Assembly (NCBI GenBank): GCA_022496805.1
Contig: CM040089.1
Coordinates: 46,484,372 to 46,548,371 of the forward strand
From: Pohlia nutans
Lineage: Eukaryota; Streptophyta; Bryopsida; Bryales; Mniaceae
Length of the DNA: 64,000 nt
Reading direction: 5' to 3'
Below, piece by piece: positions 1 to 10,511 of this stretch. The position numbers and the translations under genes are program-made. Position 1 is the first letter of the stretch, and every line of letters starts with the position of its first letter. The notes below the pieces were generated by a model, which was not told where the DNA came from, searched no databases, and saw only the letters and a program-made list of their open reading frames with translations.

Positions 1-577
1 ATTGTGAGCATTTGAGTAAATGCAAGTGATTTGTGAGGTGTGAAGGCTCTCGTGGAGGGTCTACCATCTGATCCTAGTGATTAGGCACTTGCTTTGAGGT
101 GTTGCATGTGTTTCATGCTCTTGGGGTGCTCAAATTTTCATTTGGAGCTAGTTTGTGCACAAAGGTGCGGTTTTGAGCAATTTCAATGCGATTGGGGTTT
201 TGAGGGACTTGTGTGAGTTCATGTGCATTGAGTGAGTGCTCTTGAAGGACACAAAGGTGTCATTGACGTGCATTGAGTGTTTGGGGACACTAAGGCGTCG
301 TATTGAAGCATTTGGAGTTGTTTTGAGCTCCATTGAGTGATTTGAGGGGTTTTGGTGAGCCTCTTTGCATTTTTGGGTGAGGGTTCTCACATTTGAGTGT
401 TGGGAGGCGTGTGTGGAGCACAAAAGTGCTGATCTAGTGTTTGGGGTTGTTTTAAACCCATTGGGTGCACAAAGGTGCAATATCAAAGCAAAAAAAAAAA
501 AAAAAATCACAAAAACAAAGTTGTGTGTTTGAGTTTGAGGTTTCATTTGTGTGGGGAGGCATACGTAAGTGAGGATC
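1..577 (+). other. Copia 5' leader, G/T-rich low-complexity
   Basis: Untranslated leader upstream of the copia frame. It repeats short words such as ATTGAGTG, TTTGAGG and GTGCACAAAGGTGC and has an A17-type run near 489-507. I see no primer-binding site complementary to initiator tRNA-Met here, so it probably lies further left with the LTR. Frames called on the opposite strand are a by-product of low T-strand stop density. Confidence 0.55.
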
Positions 578-3500
578 ATGGCATCTTTTGAGGGTGAGGG
601 TCCCAAGGTCGTGGACAAGTTCGATGGGGTGAATTTCCACTTGTGGAAGTTCAAAATGGAGATGGTGATGGCCGAGAAGGAGTTGTGGGAGATTGTCGAG
701 GGTAGTGAGGAACCTCCTTTCTCTTCTACGGATCCTAGGATCATGCAAGCGTACACGAGGAGGGAGAAGAAGGCATTTGCCATTTTGGCACTCAACCTCG
801 CGGATTCGCAACTTGCGCACATTCGTTCGTGCAAGACACCCGCGGAAGCATGGTCCAAGCTTTGCAACATTCACGAAGCGAAAACATTGGCCAACATTTT
901 GTTTTTGAGGCGCAAGTTCTTCACCATCAAGATGGGCGAAGAAGATGACATGTTGGCGCACATCAACAAGGTCAAAGCTCTCGCGGATCAACTCAACGGT
1001 TGCGACGTGTCGGTTACGGATGGTGACATCGTGATGACACTTTTGGAGAGCCTTCCATCATCATACGAGTACCTCATCGTGGCGATGGAGTCAAGACCCA
1101 TTACGGAGCTCACATTGGACTATGTGACCTCACGGTTGTTGCACGAGCTTTCGCGGCGAAAGGAGAACGAGTCTCGAGAAGATGGAGCGGCACTCGTGGC
1201 GAAGCAATCCAAGAATGGAGGCGGTGGGAGCTCAAGCGACAAGGTGTGCTTCTATTGTGGTAAGAAGGGCCACATTGCCAAATTTTGCTTCAAACGCAAG
1301 AGGGATGAGAAAGGGGAGAGTGCAAACAACACTAAAACTCGTGACGATGATGAGTACGCATTTACGGCTAGATATGAGGCAAGCATGAGCGATGGCATCG
1401 AGGGTGATGCAAGCATGAGTGATGGTATCGAGGGTGATGCAAGCATGAGTGATTGGATTGAGGTTGGTGATGAGTATGCAAACATGGCAAGCAATGTATT
1501 GTGCAATGGTAGTACGAGTGATTGGATTGTTGATTCGGGGGCTACAAGCCACATGTCACCACATAAAACTTGTTTTCATTCGTATGCTCTCATTAATCCA
1601 AGGAGAGTGATTTTGGGAGATGATACGGTGCTTGAGGCCGTTGGCAAGGGCCAAATTGTTGTAGACACCGAGGTGAGGGGTCGTGTGAAGACAATCACTA
1701 TCAAAGATATCCTCCACGTTCCCAAACTAACGGCAAATTTACTATCGGTGAGGCAACTAGTGGCAAAGCACTTGAGAGTAGAGTTTAGTGATAAGGGGTG
1801 TTATGTGTTGTCACCGAGTCGAGATGAGGTGGCCATCATTGAAGAACACGAGGGCTTGTACCACATCAAGTTCTCCAAGGTGCATTCGAAGGAATCGGCG
1901 GCGTTGGCGCATTCAAACTTGAAGGACGACAAGTTGGCGTTGTGGCATCGTCGACTTGGCCATTTGAACATCAAGAGTGTGAAGACACTACGCGGCATGG
2001 TAAGCGGTATGGATCTTCATCAATTGAAAGTGGATGCTTCTACATTCACGTGTGAAGGTTGCATTGAAGGCAAGCAACAACGGTTGCCATTTGCGGGTGA
2101 AGGGGCGACACGGGCCACAAAAGTTTTGGAGATCGTGCATTCGGATGTGTGTGGCCCCATGAAGACCACATCGATGGGAGGTTGCAAGTACTTTGTGACC
2201 TTCATCGATGATTTTTCAAGGAAGATATGGCTCTACCCTATCAAAGCCAAGAGTGAGTGCTTTGAGAAGTTCAAGGAGTTCAAGACATTGGTGGAGAACC
2301 AATCCGAGTTGAAGATCAAGGTGTTTCGGTCGGACAATGGCGGCGAGTACATGTCCAAGAAATTTGACGAGCTTTTGAAGAATGAAGGCATCGCACGCCA
2401 AACTTCGGCCCCGTACACGCCTCAACAAAATGGAGTTGCGGAGCGCGCAAATCGCACCATTGTAGAGATGGCGAGGAGCATGTTGCACGCTCAAAACTTG
2501 AAGTTGGACCTTTGGGCGGAAGCGGTGGTGAATGCGGTATACACACGCAATCGGTGTCCAACAAGCGCGGTTGAAGGCATGACGCCGGAGCAAGCGTGGA
2601 GTGGGAGGCAACCATGTGTTGCACACATGCGCATCTTTGGATGCATTGCATATGCGAAGGTTCCCGACGAACGGAGGACGAAACTCGAGGCTAAGGCCTT
2701 GAAATGTGTGTTTCTTGGGTATTGTGAAGGTACCAAGGCGTATAGACTCATGTCGGTGGACACGAGGAAGATCATTCGGTCACGTGATGTGACATTTTGT
2801 GAGGAGTCTACGATGGAGGCTCCTTTGGAGGTTGGTCCAAGTGGGAGTAGTGGAGACGTTTTGGTGGACACACCCTCCAAGTCTCCTAGTGTTGTTGATG
2901 TAGGTGATGATGACGGTGATGACGAAGCTGGCGACACGGAGGTTGTTGAAGCGCCATCGAGCTCAAAGGCCAAGAATGGCGCAAAGGGCACGCAAGAGGA
3001 GCAAGTTTCTTCAAGCGAGCGGCGGTACCCCGAGAGATCGCGCAAGCCACCTGGAGAATGGTGGAAGAACCACATCTTCCCTCAAGTGGAGGACGAGCAT
3101 GCGAATGTGGCATTATCGGATGGTCCATTGACCATTCGAGAAGCCATGCAAGGTGAGGATGCGGTCAAGTGGGAGCGCGCCATGCAAGAGGAGTACGACT
3201 CTCTAATTGCTAACGGTACGTGGCAATTAACTCCCATTCCAAAGGATCGCAACCCTATTGGTTGCAAATGGGTGTTTCGGACAAAGAGGGATGTTTCGGG
3301 TATTGTTGTGCGTCACAAGGCAAGATTAGTAGCCAAGGGGTTCGCGCAAGTGCATGGCGTGGACTTTCACGAGACATTTGCTCCCGTGGCCAAGTTCACC
3401 ACCATTCGATGCATTCTTGCCATTGGAGCGGCCTTGGACTTGGAGATGCATCAAATGGATGTGAAGACCGCATTTTTGAATGGCGATTTGGAGGAGGACA

Positions 3501-4723
3501 TCTACATGGTGCAACCTGAGGGGTTTGTGCAACAAGGTAAAGAGCACCTTGTTTGTAAGTTGCAAAAATCATTGTATGGGTTGAAACAATCTCCAAGAGC
3601 GTGGTACCAAAAGATTGACACGTTCTTGCTTGCACACGGGTTTACTAGGAGCATTGCGGATCATAGTCTCTACTTCATGCAAGAGGGACAACATGTGGTG
3701 ATTGTGATCATATATGTTGATGATTTGATCATTCTTGCAAGCCTCATGAGTTTAATGAATGCATTAAAAGGCATGCTTGAGAGAGAGTACGAGATGAGTG
3801 ATCTTGGAGAATTGCACTTTTGTCTTGGTGTTGAGTTTGTGCGTGATAGGGCTACACGCACTATCACCATGAGTCAAGGCAAGTATGTGATGGACGTGCT
3901 CAAGAGATTCGGGATGGAGGATTGTAAGCCCGTGGCAACACCATTGGATGCAAACTCCAAGCTCGTCAAGCTTTCGGAGGAGGAGTATGCGATGGAGGCT
4001 AAATCGATGGCGGAGGTGCCATACAAGCAAGCAGTGGGGTCGTTGATGTATGCGATGATTGCGACACGGCCCGACCTTGCGTATCCAATTAGCGTGGTGA
4101 GTCAACACATGGCGAGACCGGGCTCGATGCATTGGATGACGGTCAAGAGGATCATGCGTTATTTGAGGGGCACAAGCGATGTGAAGTTGTGTCTTGGAGG
4201 CAAAGACATTGTGTTGAGCGGCTATTGTGACGCGGACTACGCGGGAGACACGAGCGATCGAAGATCGACAACGGGCTACATGTTCAAGGTCGGATCGGGA
4301 GCGGTGTCGTGGAATAGCAAGCGGCAACAAACGACGGCGACATCAACGGTGGAGGCCGAGTACATGGCTACGAGCCATGCCACGAAGGAGGCCATTTGGT
4401 TGAGGCAACTAATGGTGGATGTGGGTTGCACACAAGGTGAGGCTACAACGATTATGTGTGACAACCAAGGGTGCATTTCACTTGCAAAGAACCCTACACA
4501 TCATTCACGCACGAAGCACATTGATGTGCAATACCACTTCATTCGGGAGAAGTTGGAATTGGGAGTTATACATTTGGAGTATTGCCCAACGGAGCACATG
4601 GTGGCGGATGTGCTCACAAAGGGTCTTTGTAGAGACCGACACCAACGATTAGTAATAGCATTTGGACTTAGAGGCTTTGGCTCTACGCAAAGTGGGAGTA
4701 TTGAGATAATTGATGCAACGTAG
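578..4723 (+). CDS. Copia gag-pol polyprotein (1381 aa), intact
   Basis: Encodes the capsid and the enzymes for reverse transcription and integration. Start chosen at ATG 578, the first ATG in frame. Domains by approximate residue: Gag with a CCHC knuckle (CFYCGKKGHIAKFC, about 223); aspartic protease DSGATSHM (about 318); integrase zinc-binding HRRLGHLN...CEGC (about 456-500) and catalytic D,D,E in HSDVCGP, RSDNGGEY and NGVAERANR; RT from CKWVF (about 896) with YVDDLII (about 1046); RNase H DADYAGD (about 1215) and VEAEYMA. All catalytic residues are present with no internal stop. The frame runs through the purine-rich tract into the LTR edge, as is common in plant copia. A three-unit peptide repeat lies between Gag and protease. 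Confidence 0.93.
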   Translation: MASFEGEGPKVVDKFDGVNFHLWKFKMEMVMAEKELWEIVEGSEEPPFSSTDPRIMQAYTRREKKAFAILALNLADSQLAHIRSCKTPAEAWSKLCNIHEAKTLANILFLRRKFFTIKMGEEDDMLAHINKVKALADQLNGCDVSVTDGDIVMTLLESLPSSYEYLIVAMESRPITELTLDYVTSRLLHELSRRKENESREDGAALVAKQSKNGGGGSSSDKVCFYCGKKGHIAKFCFKRKRDEKGESANNTKTRDDDEYAFTARYEASMSDGIEGDASMSDGIEGDASMSDWIEVGDEYANMASNVLCNGSTSDWIVDSGATSHMSPHKTCFHSYALINPRRVILGDDTVLEAVGKGQIVVDTEVRGRVKTITIKDILHVPKLTANLLSVRQLVAKHLRVEFSDKGCYVLSPSRDEVAIIEEHEGLYHIKFSKVHSKESAALAHSNLKDDKLALWHRRLGHLNIKSVKTLRGMVSGMDLHQLKVDASTFTCEGCIEGKQQRLPFAGEGATRATKVLEIVHSDVCGPMKTTSMGGCKYFVTFIDDFSRKIWLYPIKAKSECFEKFKEFKTLVENQSELKIKVFRSDNGGEYMSKKFDELLKNEGIARQTSAPYTPQQNGVAERANRTIVEMARSMLHAQNLKLDLWAEAVVNAVYTRNRCPTSAVEGMTPEQAWSGRQPCVAHMRIFGCIAYAKVPDERRTKLEAKALKCVFLGYCEGTKAYRLMSVDTRKIIRSRDVTFCEESTMEAPLEVGPSGSSGDVLVDTPSKSPSVVDVGDDDGDDEAGDTEVVEAPSSSKAKNGAKGTQEEQVSSSERRYPERSRKPPGEWWKNHIFPQVEDEHANVALSDGPLTIREAMQGEDAVKWERAMQEEYDSLIANGTWQLTPIPKDRNPIGCKWVFRTKRDVSGIVVRHKARLVAKGFAQVHGVDFHETFAPVAKFTTIRCILAIGAALDLEMHQMDVKTAFLNGDLEEDIYMVQPEGFVQQGKEHLVCKLQKSLYGLKQSPRAWYQKIDTFLLAHGFTRSIADHSLYFMQEGQHVVIVIIYVDDLIILASLMSLMNALKGMLEREYEMSDLGELHFCLGVEFVRDRATRTITMSQGKYVMDVLKRFGMEDCKPVATPLDANSKLVKLSEEEYAMEAKSMAEVPYKQAVGSLMYAMIATRPDLAYPISVVSQHMARPGSMHWMTVKRIMRYLRGTSDVKLCLGGKDIVLSGYCDADYAGDTSDRRSTTGYMFKVGSGAVSWNSKRQQTTATSTVEAEYMATSHATKEAIWLRQLMVDVGCTQGEATTIMCDNQGCISLAKNPTHHSRTKHIDVQYHFIREKLELGVIHLEYCPTEHMVADVLTKGLCRDRHQRLVIAFGLRGFGSTQSGSIEIIDAT
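1377..1470 (+). repeat. In-frame DASMSDGIEG peptide repeat between Gag and protease
   Basis: Three consecutive units read (E/D)ASMSDGIEG, DASMSDGIEG and DASMSDWIEV. The unit resembles the later segment STSDWIVDSGA that starts the protease. The nucleotide period is 30, so the frame is kept. It may be expansion of the sequence just before the protease. Confidence 0.75.
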
Positions 4724-4953
4724 TATTGCTAGAAGCCAAAGACGTACGGGTGCTAAATAATGGTGTGTGGGAGGAGGAGTTAGGCATGGGCTGATCTCTA
4801 GAGTGTCCTTGTGATGAGTTATCCCATATGGTTTGTCCATGGTGACCTCCTAGTGTACACTACTTAAGGTGGAAGGCCTTTGAGTAAAGATCATCTCTTT
4901 CTACGCATTCCTTGTGTTTGTGTGTGTGCCTTGTGCAATCTTCTCTACCTTCA
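4702..4953 (+). repeat. Copia 3' LTR (approximate bounds)
   Basis: Begins after the purine tract CAAAGTGGGAG (4689-4699), in the position usual for copia, and ends near CTACCTTCA. Similarity to 8648-8897 covers the whole stretch and stops at both right edges, where the sequences diverge (AATAAGCG versus AATATTTTG). The left edge could instead be near 4764. About 250 bp is short for a copia LTR. Target duplication cannot be checked. Confidence 0.6.
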
Positions 4954-6614
4954 ATAAGCGTTGCCGTTTGTTGTTGGGCCAAATTTCTCTCCACTCAATG
5001 ATATATGTTTCGGGCCCACAAGTGTCTCTTTCACCGTTCTCTTCTCCATTGGGCGTTGATTGTGCCTTGGGGGCACACTTGAAGGCTTTTTTTATTATAG
5101 CTACTGATAAAGGCAAATTTCCGTCACTTTCCGAATCTGCATCCGATTCTCTCACACGTTTATTCACTGCTTAAGTTTGGAAAGGGATACCAATGCCGTT
5201 GAAGATGCAAGTAGAACTCTGGATGTTGGTGTTTTAGATTTATCAAATAAGGCTCTAGATGCAAGGGTGGTCCTCTGCATTTGGTCTTCAAGACGAGGTC
5301 CACAAGGAGAATCTCTCTGTACAAACTTCAATGGACTCTTACTAATTGGACCAAAATCTTCCTCTATGCCTTCCTTTTGGAGTGACCATTGTTCACCATT
5401 GTGGCCTTTCGCCCAGGAGAAAGCTCTAACTCAGAATCTTTGGGGTCCTTCAAAACACCCTCATGCACGGTATCAATCCTTGTACTACCATCTTCACCAC
5501 GTTTGTCCCCCTCTTCTTCATCCAACTCCGGAATTGAATTGTTATCTTCTCTGACATTCACACCGGTATCGTCGGCATTTGATGCTTGCACGTGATTGCC
5601 CTCCTCTCCATCCTCAGCAAACTCGTATACATCATGGCTTGATTGACCAAATCTTGGTGGAGAGGATTCAGGCCTTTGTGGAGAGAGTTGATCACTCCAA
5701 TCGTCAAGAGGTTCATCAGCCCAGCGATCATTGTCTGATGCATGATTACCCACCCAATCGCCTCCATTATCTCCATCCGATTCTTCTGATGCGGAATCCG
5801 AATCCTCTGATGATACATTTTCGTTGTACCACTTCTTCTCATCCTTTCTCTTTGCCTTTGCGAGGAGCTTTGAATTTGTGTACACGTACACTAAATCTTC
5901 AGCCCTCTTTTGTTGGAGGCGATTCCGAGACCTGTTGTGCATGAAAGAATAACTACTCTAATTGCGTTCGCATGATGACGATGACACGGTTTGGGCTAGG
6001 ATTCTCCGTGCTATTGGTGCAATGAGCTTTCCGCATGCCCCTTCAAAATCCCACCATGCATGAGGCAAACACTTCTGTTGTTTCGGATCCAACATGTTAT
6101 GGAAAGGCGGTTCCTTGTGACGGAATGCCAAAAACTCTAGCACCACATCCGGATATGTTTCTGGAGAACATAATTTTCTAAGCACATGCTTGCATGCTGT
6201 GATGGCATCTAAGTCGTCTGCCAGTTCCTTATCGTGTAGCAAATACGGATTCAAAAGTGCACCCGCATCGTGTAAATCCGTTCTGACCAATGCCCATCGC
6301 TCACGGAAGTGCTTCTCCACATCAATGCTTTCTCCACCGTCAAAAGTAAAGAACTCATCCTTCACCGTTTCAATGTGTTTCTCCACATTGCGAAAGATGT
6401 GTCGAATTTTGCCCATACCAGGTTCCCCACTGTCAAAATCCCGCAGTGCATACATCAACGGTGCAACCACCTCCTGAAAGTTAGTGCATCGTTGCCAAAA
6501 GTGATCGTCCAGTATGTACCTTCTCACATCTCGAGACATAGTGCGCGCTTTAATCTTTCTGTTGTCTCGGAGTGTGACAACATAAGACGTCCACTGTTCG
6601 TCTACAACTGACTG
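4954..6614 (-). pseudogene. hAT transposase, C-terminal half, decayed
   Basis: On the minus strand the frame open to 6539 and beyond reads as the late part of an hAT transposase: DDHFWQRC, then PHAWWDFEG, IARRILAQTVSSSSCERN and, after a stop, YSFMHNRSRNRL and RAEDLVYVYTNSKLL. These match the dimerisation region of the intact transposase at 60658-63645 (EWWDAFG, IARRILAQVCSASSCEHN, EDLVYIYTN). An in-frame TAG (5958-5960) replaces the Trp after the Asn of that motif. A serine/aspartate-rich acidic tail follows (5364-5870) as in the intact copy. The 5' half and catalytic region are missing; both edges abut copia sequence. Confidence 0.82.
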
Positions 6615-6624
6615 CTCTAAGGCT

Positions 6625-8669
6625 TGTCTAACGAACGGAGGACTAAACTCGAGGCTAAGGCCTCAAAGTGTGTGTTTCTTGGGTATTGTGAAGGTACCAA
6701 GGCGTATAGACTCATGTCGGTGGAGACGAAGAAGATCATTCGGTCACGTGATGTGACGTTTTGTGAGGAGTCTACGATGGAGGCTCCTTTGGAGGTTGGT
6801 CCAAGTGGGAGTAGTGGAGACGTGTTGGTGGACGCACCCTCCAAGTCCCCTAGTGTTGTTGATGTAGGTGATGATGACAGTGATGACGAAGATGGCGACA
6901 CGGAGGTTGTTGAAGTGCCATCGAGTTCAAAGACTAAGAATGGCGCAAAGGACGCGCAAGAGGAGCAAGCTTCTTCAAGCGATCGGCGGTACCCGCAGAG
7001 ATCGCGCAAGCCACATGGAGAATGGTGGAAGAATCACATCTTCCCTCAAAAGGATGACGAGCATGCAAATGTGGCATTATCGGATGGTCTATTGACCATT
7101 CATGAAGCCATGCAAGGTGAGGATGCGGTCAAGTGGGAGCGCGCCATGCAAGAGGAGTACGACTCTCTAATCGCTAATGGTACGTGGCAATTAACTCCCA
7201 TTCCAAAGGATCGCAACCCCATTGGTTGCAAATGGGTGTTTCGTACAAAAAGGGATGTTTTAGGTAATGTGGTGCGTCACAAGGCAAGACTAGTAGCCAA
7301 GGGGTTTGCGCAAGTTCATGGAGTGGACTTTCACGAGACGTTTGCTCCCGTGGCCAAGTTCACCACCATTCGGTGCATTCTTGCAATTGGGGCGGCCATG
7401 GACTTGGAGATCTATCAAATGGATGTGAAGACCGCATTTTTGAATGGCGATTTGGAGGAGGACATCTACATGGTGCAACCCGAGGGCTTTGTGCAACAAG
7501 GTAATGAGCACCTTGTTTGTAAGTTGCAAAAATCATTGTATGGGTTGAAACAATCTCCAAGAGCTTGGTACCAAAAGATTGACACGTTTCTCCTTGCACA
7601 CAGGTTTACTAGGAGCATTGCGGATCATAGTCTCTACTTCATGCAAGAGGGTCAACATGTGGTGATTGTGATCATATATGTTGATGATTTGATCATTCTT
7701 GCAAGCCTCATAAGTTCAGTGAAGGCACTAAAAGCCATGCTTGAGAGAGAGTACGAGATGGGTGATCTTGGAGAGTTGCATTTTTGTCTTGGTGTTGAGT
7801 TTGTGAGAGATCGGGCCACACGCACTATCACCATGAGTCAAGGCAAGTATATGATGGACGTGCTCAAGAGATTTGGGGTGGAGGATTGTAAGCCCGTGGC
7901 AACACCATTGGATGCAAACTCCAAGCTCGTCAAGCTTTCGGAGGAGGACTATGTGGCGGAGGTGCCATACAAGCAAGCGGTGGGGTCGTTGATGTATGCG
8001 ATGATTGCGACACGGCCCGACCTTGCGTATCCAATTAGCGTGGTGAGTCAACACATGGCGAGACCGGGCTCAATGCATTGGATGGCGGTCAAGAGGATCA
8101 TGCGGTATTTGAAGGGCACAAGCGATGTCAAGTTGTGTCTTGGCGGCAAAGACATTGTGTTGAGCGGCTATTGCTATGCGGACTACGCGGGAGACACGAG
8201 CAATCGAAGATCGACAACGGGCTACATGTTCAAAGTCGGATCGAGAGCGGTATCATGGAATAGCAAGCGGCAACAAACCACGGCGACATCAACGGTGGAG
8301 GCCGAGTACATGGCTACGAGCCACGACACAAAGGAGGCTATTTGGTTGAGGCAACTAATGGCGAATGTGGGTTGCACACGAGGTGAGGCTACAACAATCA
8401 TGTGTGACAACCAAGGATGCATTTCACTTGCAAAGAACCCTACACATCATTCACGCACGAAGCACATTGATGTGCAGTACCACTTCATTCGGGAGAAGTT
8501 GGAATTGGGAGTTATACGGTTGGATTATTGTCCAACGGAGCACATGGTGGCGGATGTGCTCACGAAGGGTCTTTGTAGAGACCAACACCAACGATTAGTA
8601 ATAGCATTTGGACTTAGAGGCTTTGGCTCTACGCAAAGTGGGAGTATTGAGGTAAATGATGTAGGGTAG
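6625..8669 (+). pseudogene. Second copia, truncated pol (end of integrase, RT, RNase H)
   Basis: The frame starts abruptly inside pol at the equivalent of nt 2666 of the first copia and runs open for about 680 residues to the end. RT motifs CKWVFRTKRD and YVDDLII and the RNase H region are present. It is very similar to copy 1 but lacks eight residues (YAMEAKSM) before AEVPYKQ, and the first RNase H aspartate is changed (YCYADYAGD instead of YCDADYAGD). Gag, protease and most integrase are absent, so it cannot act alone. The left junction with hAT sequence at 6612-6626 is a clean breakpoint, not an LTR edge. Confidence 0.88.
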
Positions 8670-8897
8670 TATTGCTAGAAGTCAAAGAGGTTCGGGTGCT
8701 AAATAATGGTGTGTGGGAGGAGGGGTTAGGCATAGGCTGATCTCTAGAGTGTCCTTGTGATGGGTTATCCCATATGGTTCGCCATAGTGACCTCCTAGTG
8801 TACACTACTTAAGGTGGAAGGCCTTTGAGTAAAGATCATCTCTTTCTACGCATTCCTTGTGTTTGTGTGTGCCTTGTGCAATCTTCTACTACCTTCA
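8648..8897 (+). repeat. 3' LTR of the truncated copia
   Basis: Near-identical to 4702-4953, with the same purine tract before it and the same end CTACCTTCA. Small differences (loss of a GT in the TG run, a TAC insertion) show independent copies. Confidence 0.6.
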
Positions 8898-10389
8898 ATA
8901 TTTTGTACATAGGATTTTTTGGTGTGGTGAAGATTAGGCGCTTTGACCAGTAGGATAGGATTGGAACTTTTGTGTGATTGCCCTTGATTTCCGGATCCCG
9001 GTTTTGTACGATTTGGGCGGGAATCCCGGACCGGAAGGTGGGGGTCACTACTTATCCAGGAATGCTTGTCATTCTTGGGGTCTTTTGTATTATTGTTTCC
9101 TTGCAAGCAAACTGCTGTAGACACATTATCCGGAAACCGTGTGTATGTTGTGTGGTTGTTTGTGGTTGGGTACAGTGGTCAAGAGTCCCTTAGTAACCGG
9201 ATGGGCAAGCCGGGTTCTCGAGTGATTCGGTTAGGAGTTTGAATACGGGTTTTTGGGTGATTCGAGGACTGTTTGAAAGAGTGGTTTCTAGGTCCTGTTA
9301 CGCTAGGTAATCCGGGTTAGTGGCTGGGCAGTTAGGAGGGTGTACTCCGGGTTGCACAGAACTCCTGGACGGGTAGTCCGGTTGAGGTGCCAGCACTCGG
9401 AGGGTCCAAGCGAAGGAAAAATACGGAATCACCGGAGTAAGACGGATTGCTAGAATACCAGAATTAGTTCCGGACTCCCCGGACAGTGTCTATTCCGGTT
9501 AGTAAGTCGTTGTAATAATCGGGGAAAATGGGAAACCGGGTTGCGCTTGTGTGACACTACTGCCGGTTGGGTAAAACTAGCAGTTGAAGGGCAATACGAT
9601 AAGTACCCGGGATTAGGAGTTTTTGTGGGTTTGACTAGAAAAGAGTGAAGTTCCCGTCACTTAAATCAGTAGGGAGGGGTGTGTCTTTCAATCCAGCACC
9701 ACTAATGCAAATGGAAAACCCTCTAAGGGAAAATAGAGGCTAAACTAAACCGGATCAAGTCATAAAGGTGGACCGAGGAGAGGGGGTTAGTAAGAGTCCT
9801 CTCCGGAAGGAAACCGAATCAGAAGAGACACTGGGTCTGTTAGTAAGGAGGGGAGGACCTGGTTGAGTAGGAAGGAGGAAGTTAGACGGTGGCACTAGGG
9901 TAGTAGTCGCCACTCCGGATTGATTTCCGGAAGCCTCTCACTTCACAGAATCTTCGCGGAACGATAACCCGGAAATCACCTCTACGAGTGCCCTTAACAC
10001 GAAAAAGAGCGTTCTAGGGGAGTATCCGGTATCACGTGCTACGACACCACGTCTATAACAACAAGATAATCTAAATATGTCCTACGACACATGTTCACTG
10101 TTGATACGACCACTTGTACCCGGGACATTAGTGGCCTATACGTACAGCTCACACGAAAAAACCGCACAATAACTACCAAAATTACGGAGCTTTTCCGGTT
10201 TCACGAATGGGTAAAAAACAATTTGCCCACTGCAGGAATCTTCCTCGAAACTCACCGATGGGTGAAAGTAAATCTTACGATGTCCATGAAAGTTATCCAC
10301 ATTTATTTACATGCTGACGGGGCTGGGTATATTCAGCGTGGCGACGAGGTTCGACAACATTGGCATCCGACGTGTAATTCTGTCCGAAA
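8898..10389. other. Gene-free tract dense in CCGG
   Basis: No convincing coding frame. Between about 8990 and 10060 the tetramer CCGG occurs about 23 times by eye, often inside TCCGG(A/T/G) or TTCCGG contexts, whereas adjoining sequence has very few. Could be a decayed tandem repeat, a retroelement leader or a methylation-sensitive satellite-like tract. The short frame at 10091-10426 shows no recognisable domain. Confidence 0.45.
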
Positions 10390-10511
10390 TGACAACGTCA
10401 CTAACAAAATTCTGTCAACTAAGTGACCAAATTAGGGTCTCCTAATTGACAAGGCAGTTGACAAAATTTTATCAACTCTTTGTCAATTATGCCACCCATC
10501 TCTTTGTAGTG
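10390..10511. mobile_element. Possible CACTA right terminus
   Basis: The sequence ends in CTTTGTAGTG, the complement of CACTACAAAG, a CACTA-superfamily terminus. Just inside it are repeated TTGACA/TTGTCAA words (10396-10490), like the subterminal repeats such elements carry. DUF7869-type coding sequence begins right after it. I did not find the partner left end, so this rests on terminus and subterminal words only. Confidence 0.4.

Larger units (their letters stand above)
1..4953 (+). mobile_element. Ty1/copia retrotransposon, nearly complete, 5' LTR outside window
   Basis: One long gag-pol frame in the copia order (gag, protease, integrase, RT, RNase H) is followed by a purine-rich tract and a short LTR-like segment shared with a second copy at 8648-8897. 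No matching LTR occurs before the frame, so the 5' LTR and primer-binding site must lie left of position 1. The right edge (4953) abuts hAT-derived DNA directly, which suggests insertion into an older hAT element. The intact frame indicates a young copy. Confidence 0.88.

Noticed and set aside
2491..3075. Antisense frame across the copia integrase-RT linker
   Set aside because: Mirror of the acidic, serine-rich linker on the real strand; no independent support.
10091..10426. 111-codon frame
   Set aside because: No domain, low-quality composition, and runs into the CACTA-like subterminal region.
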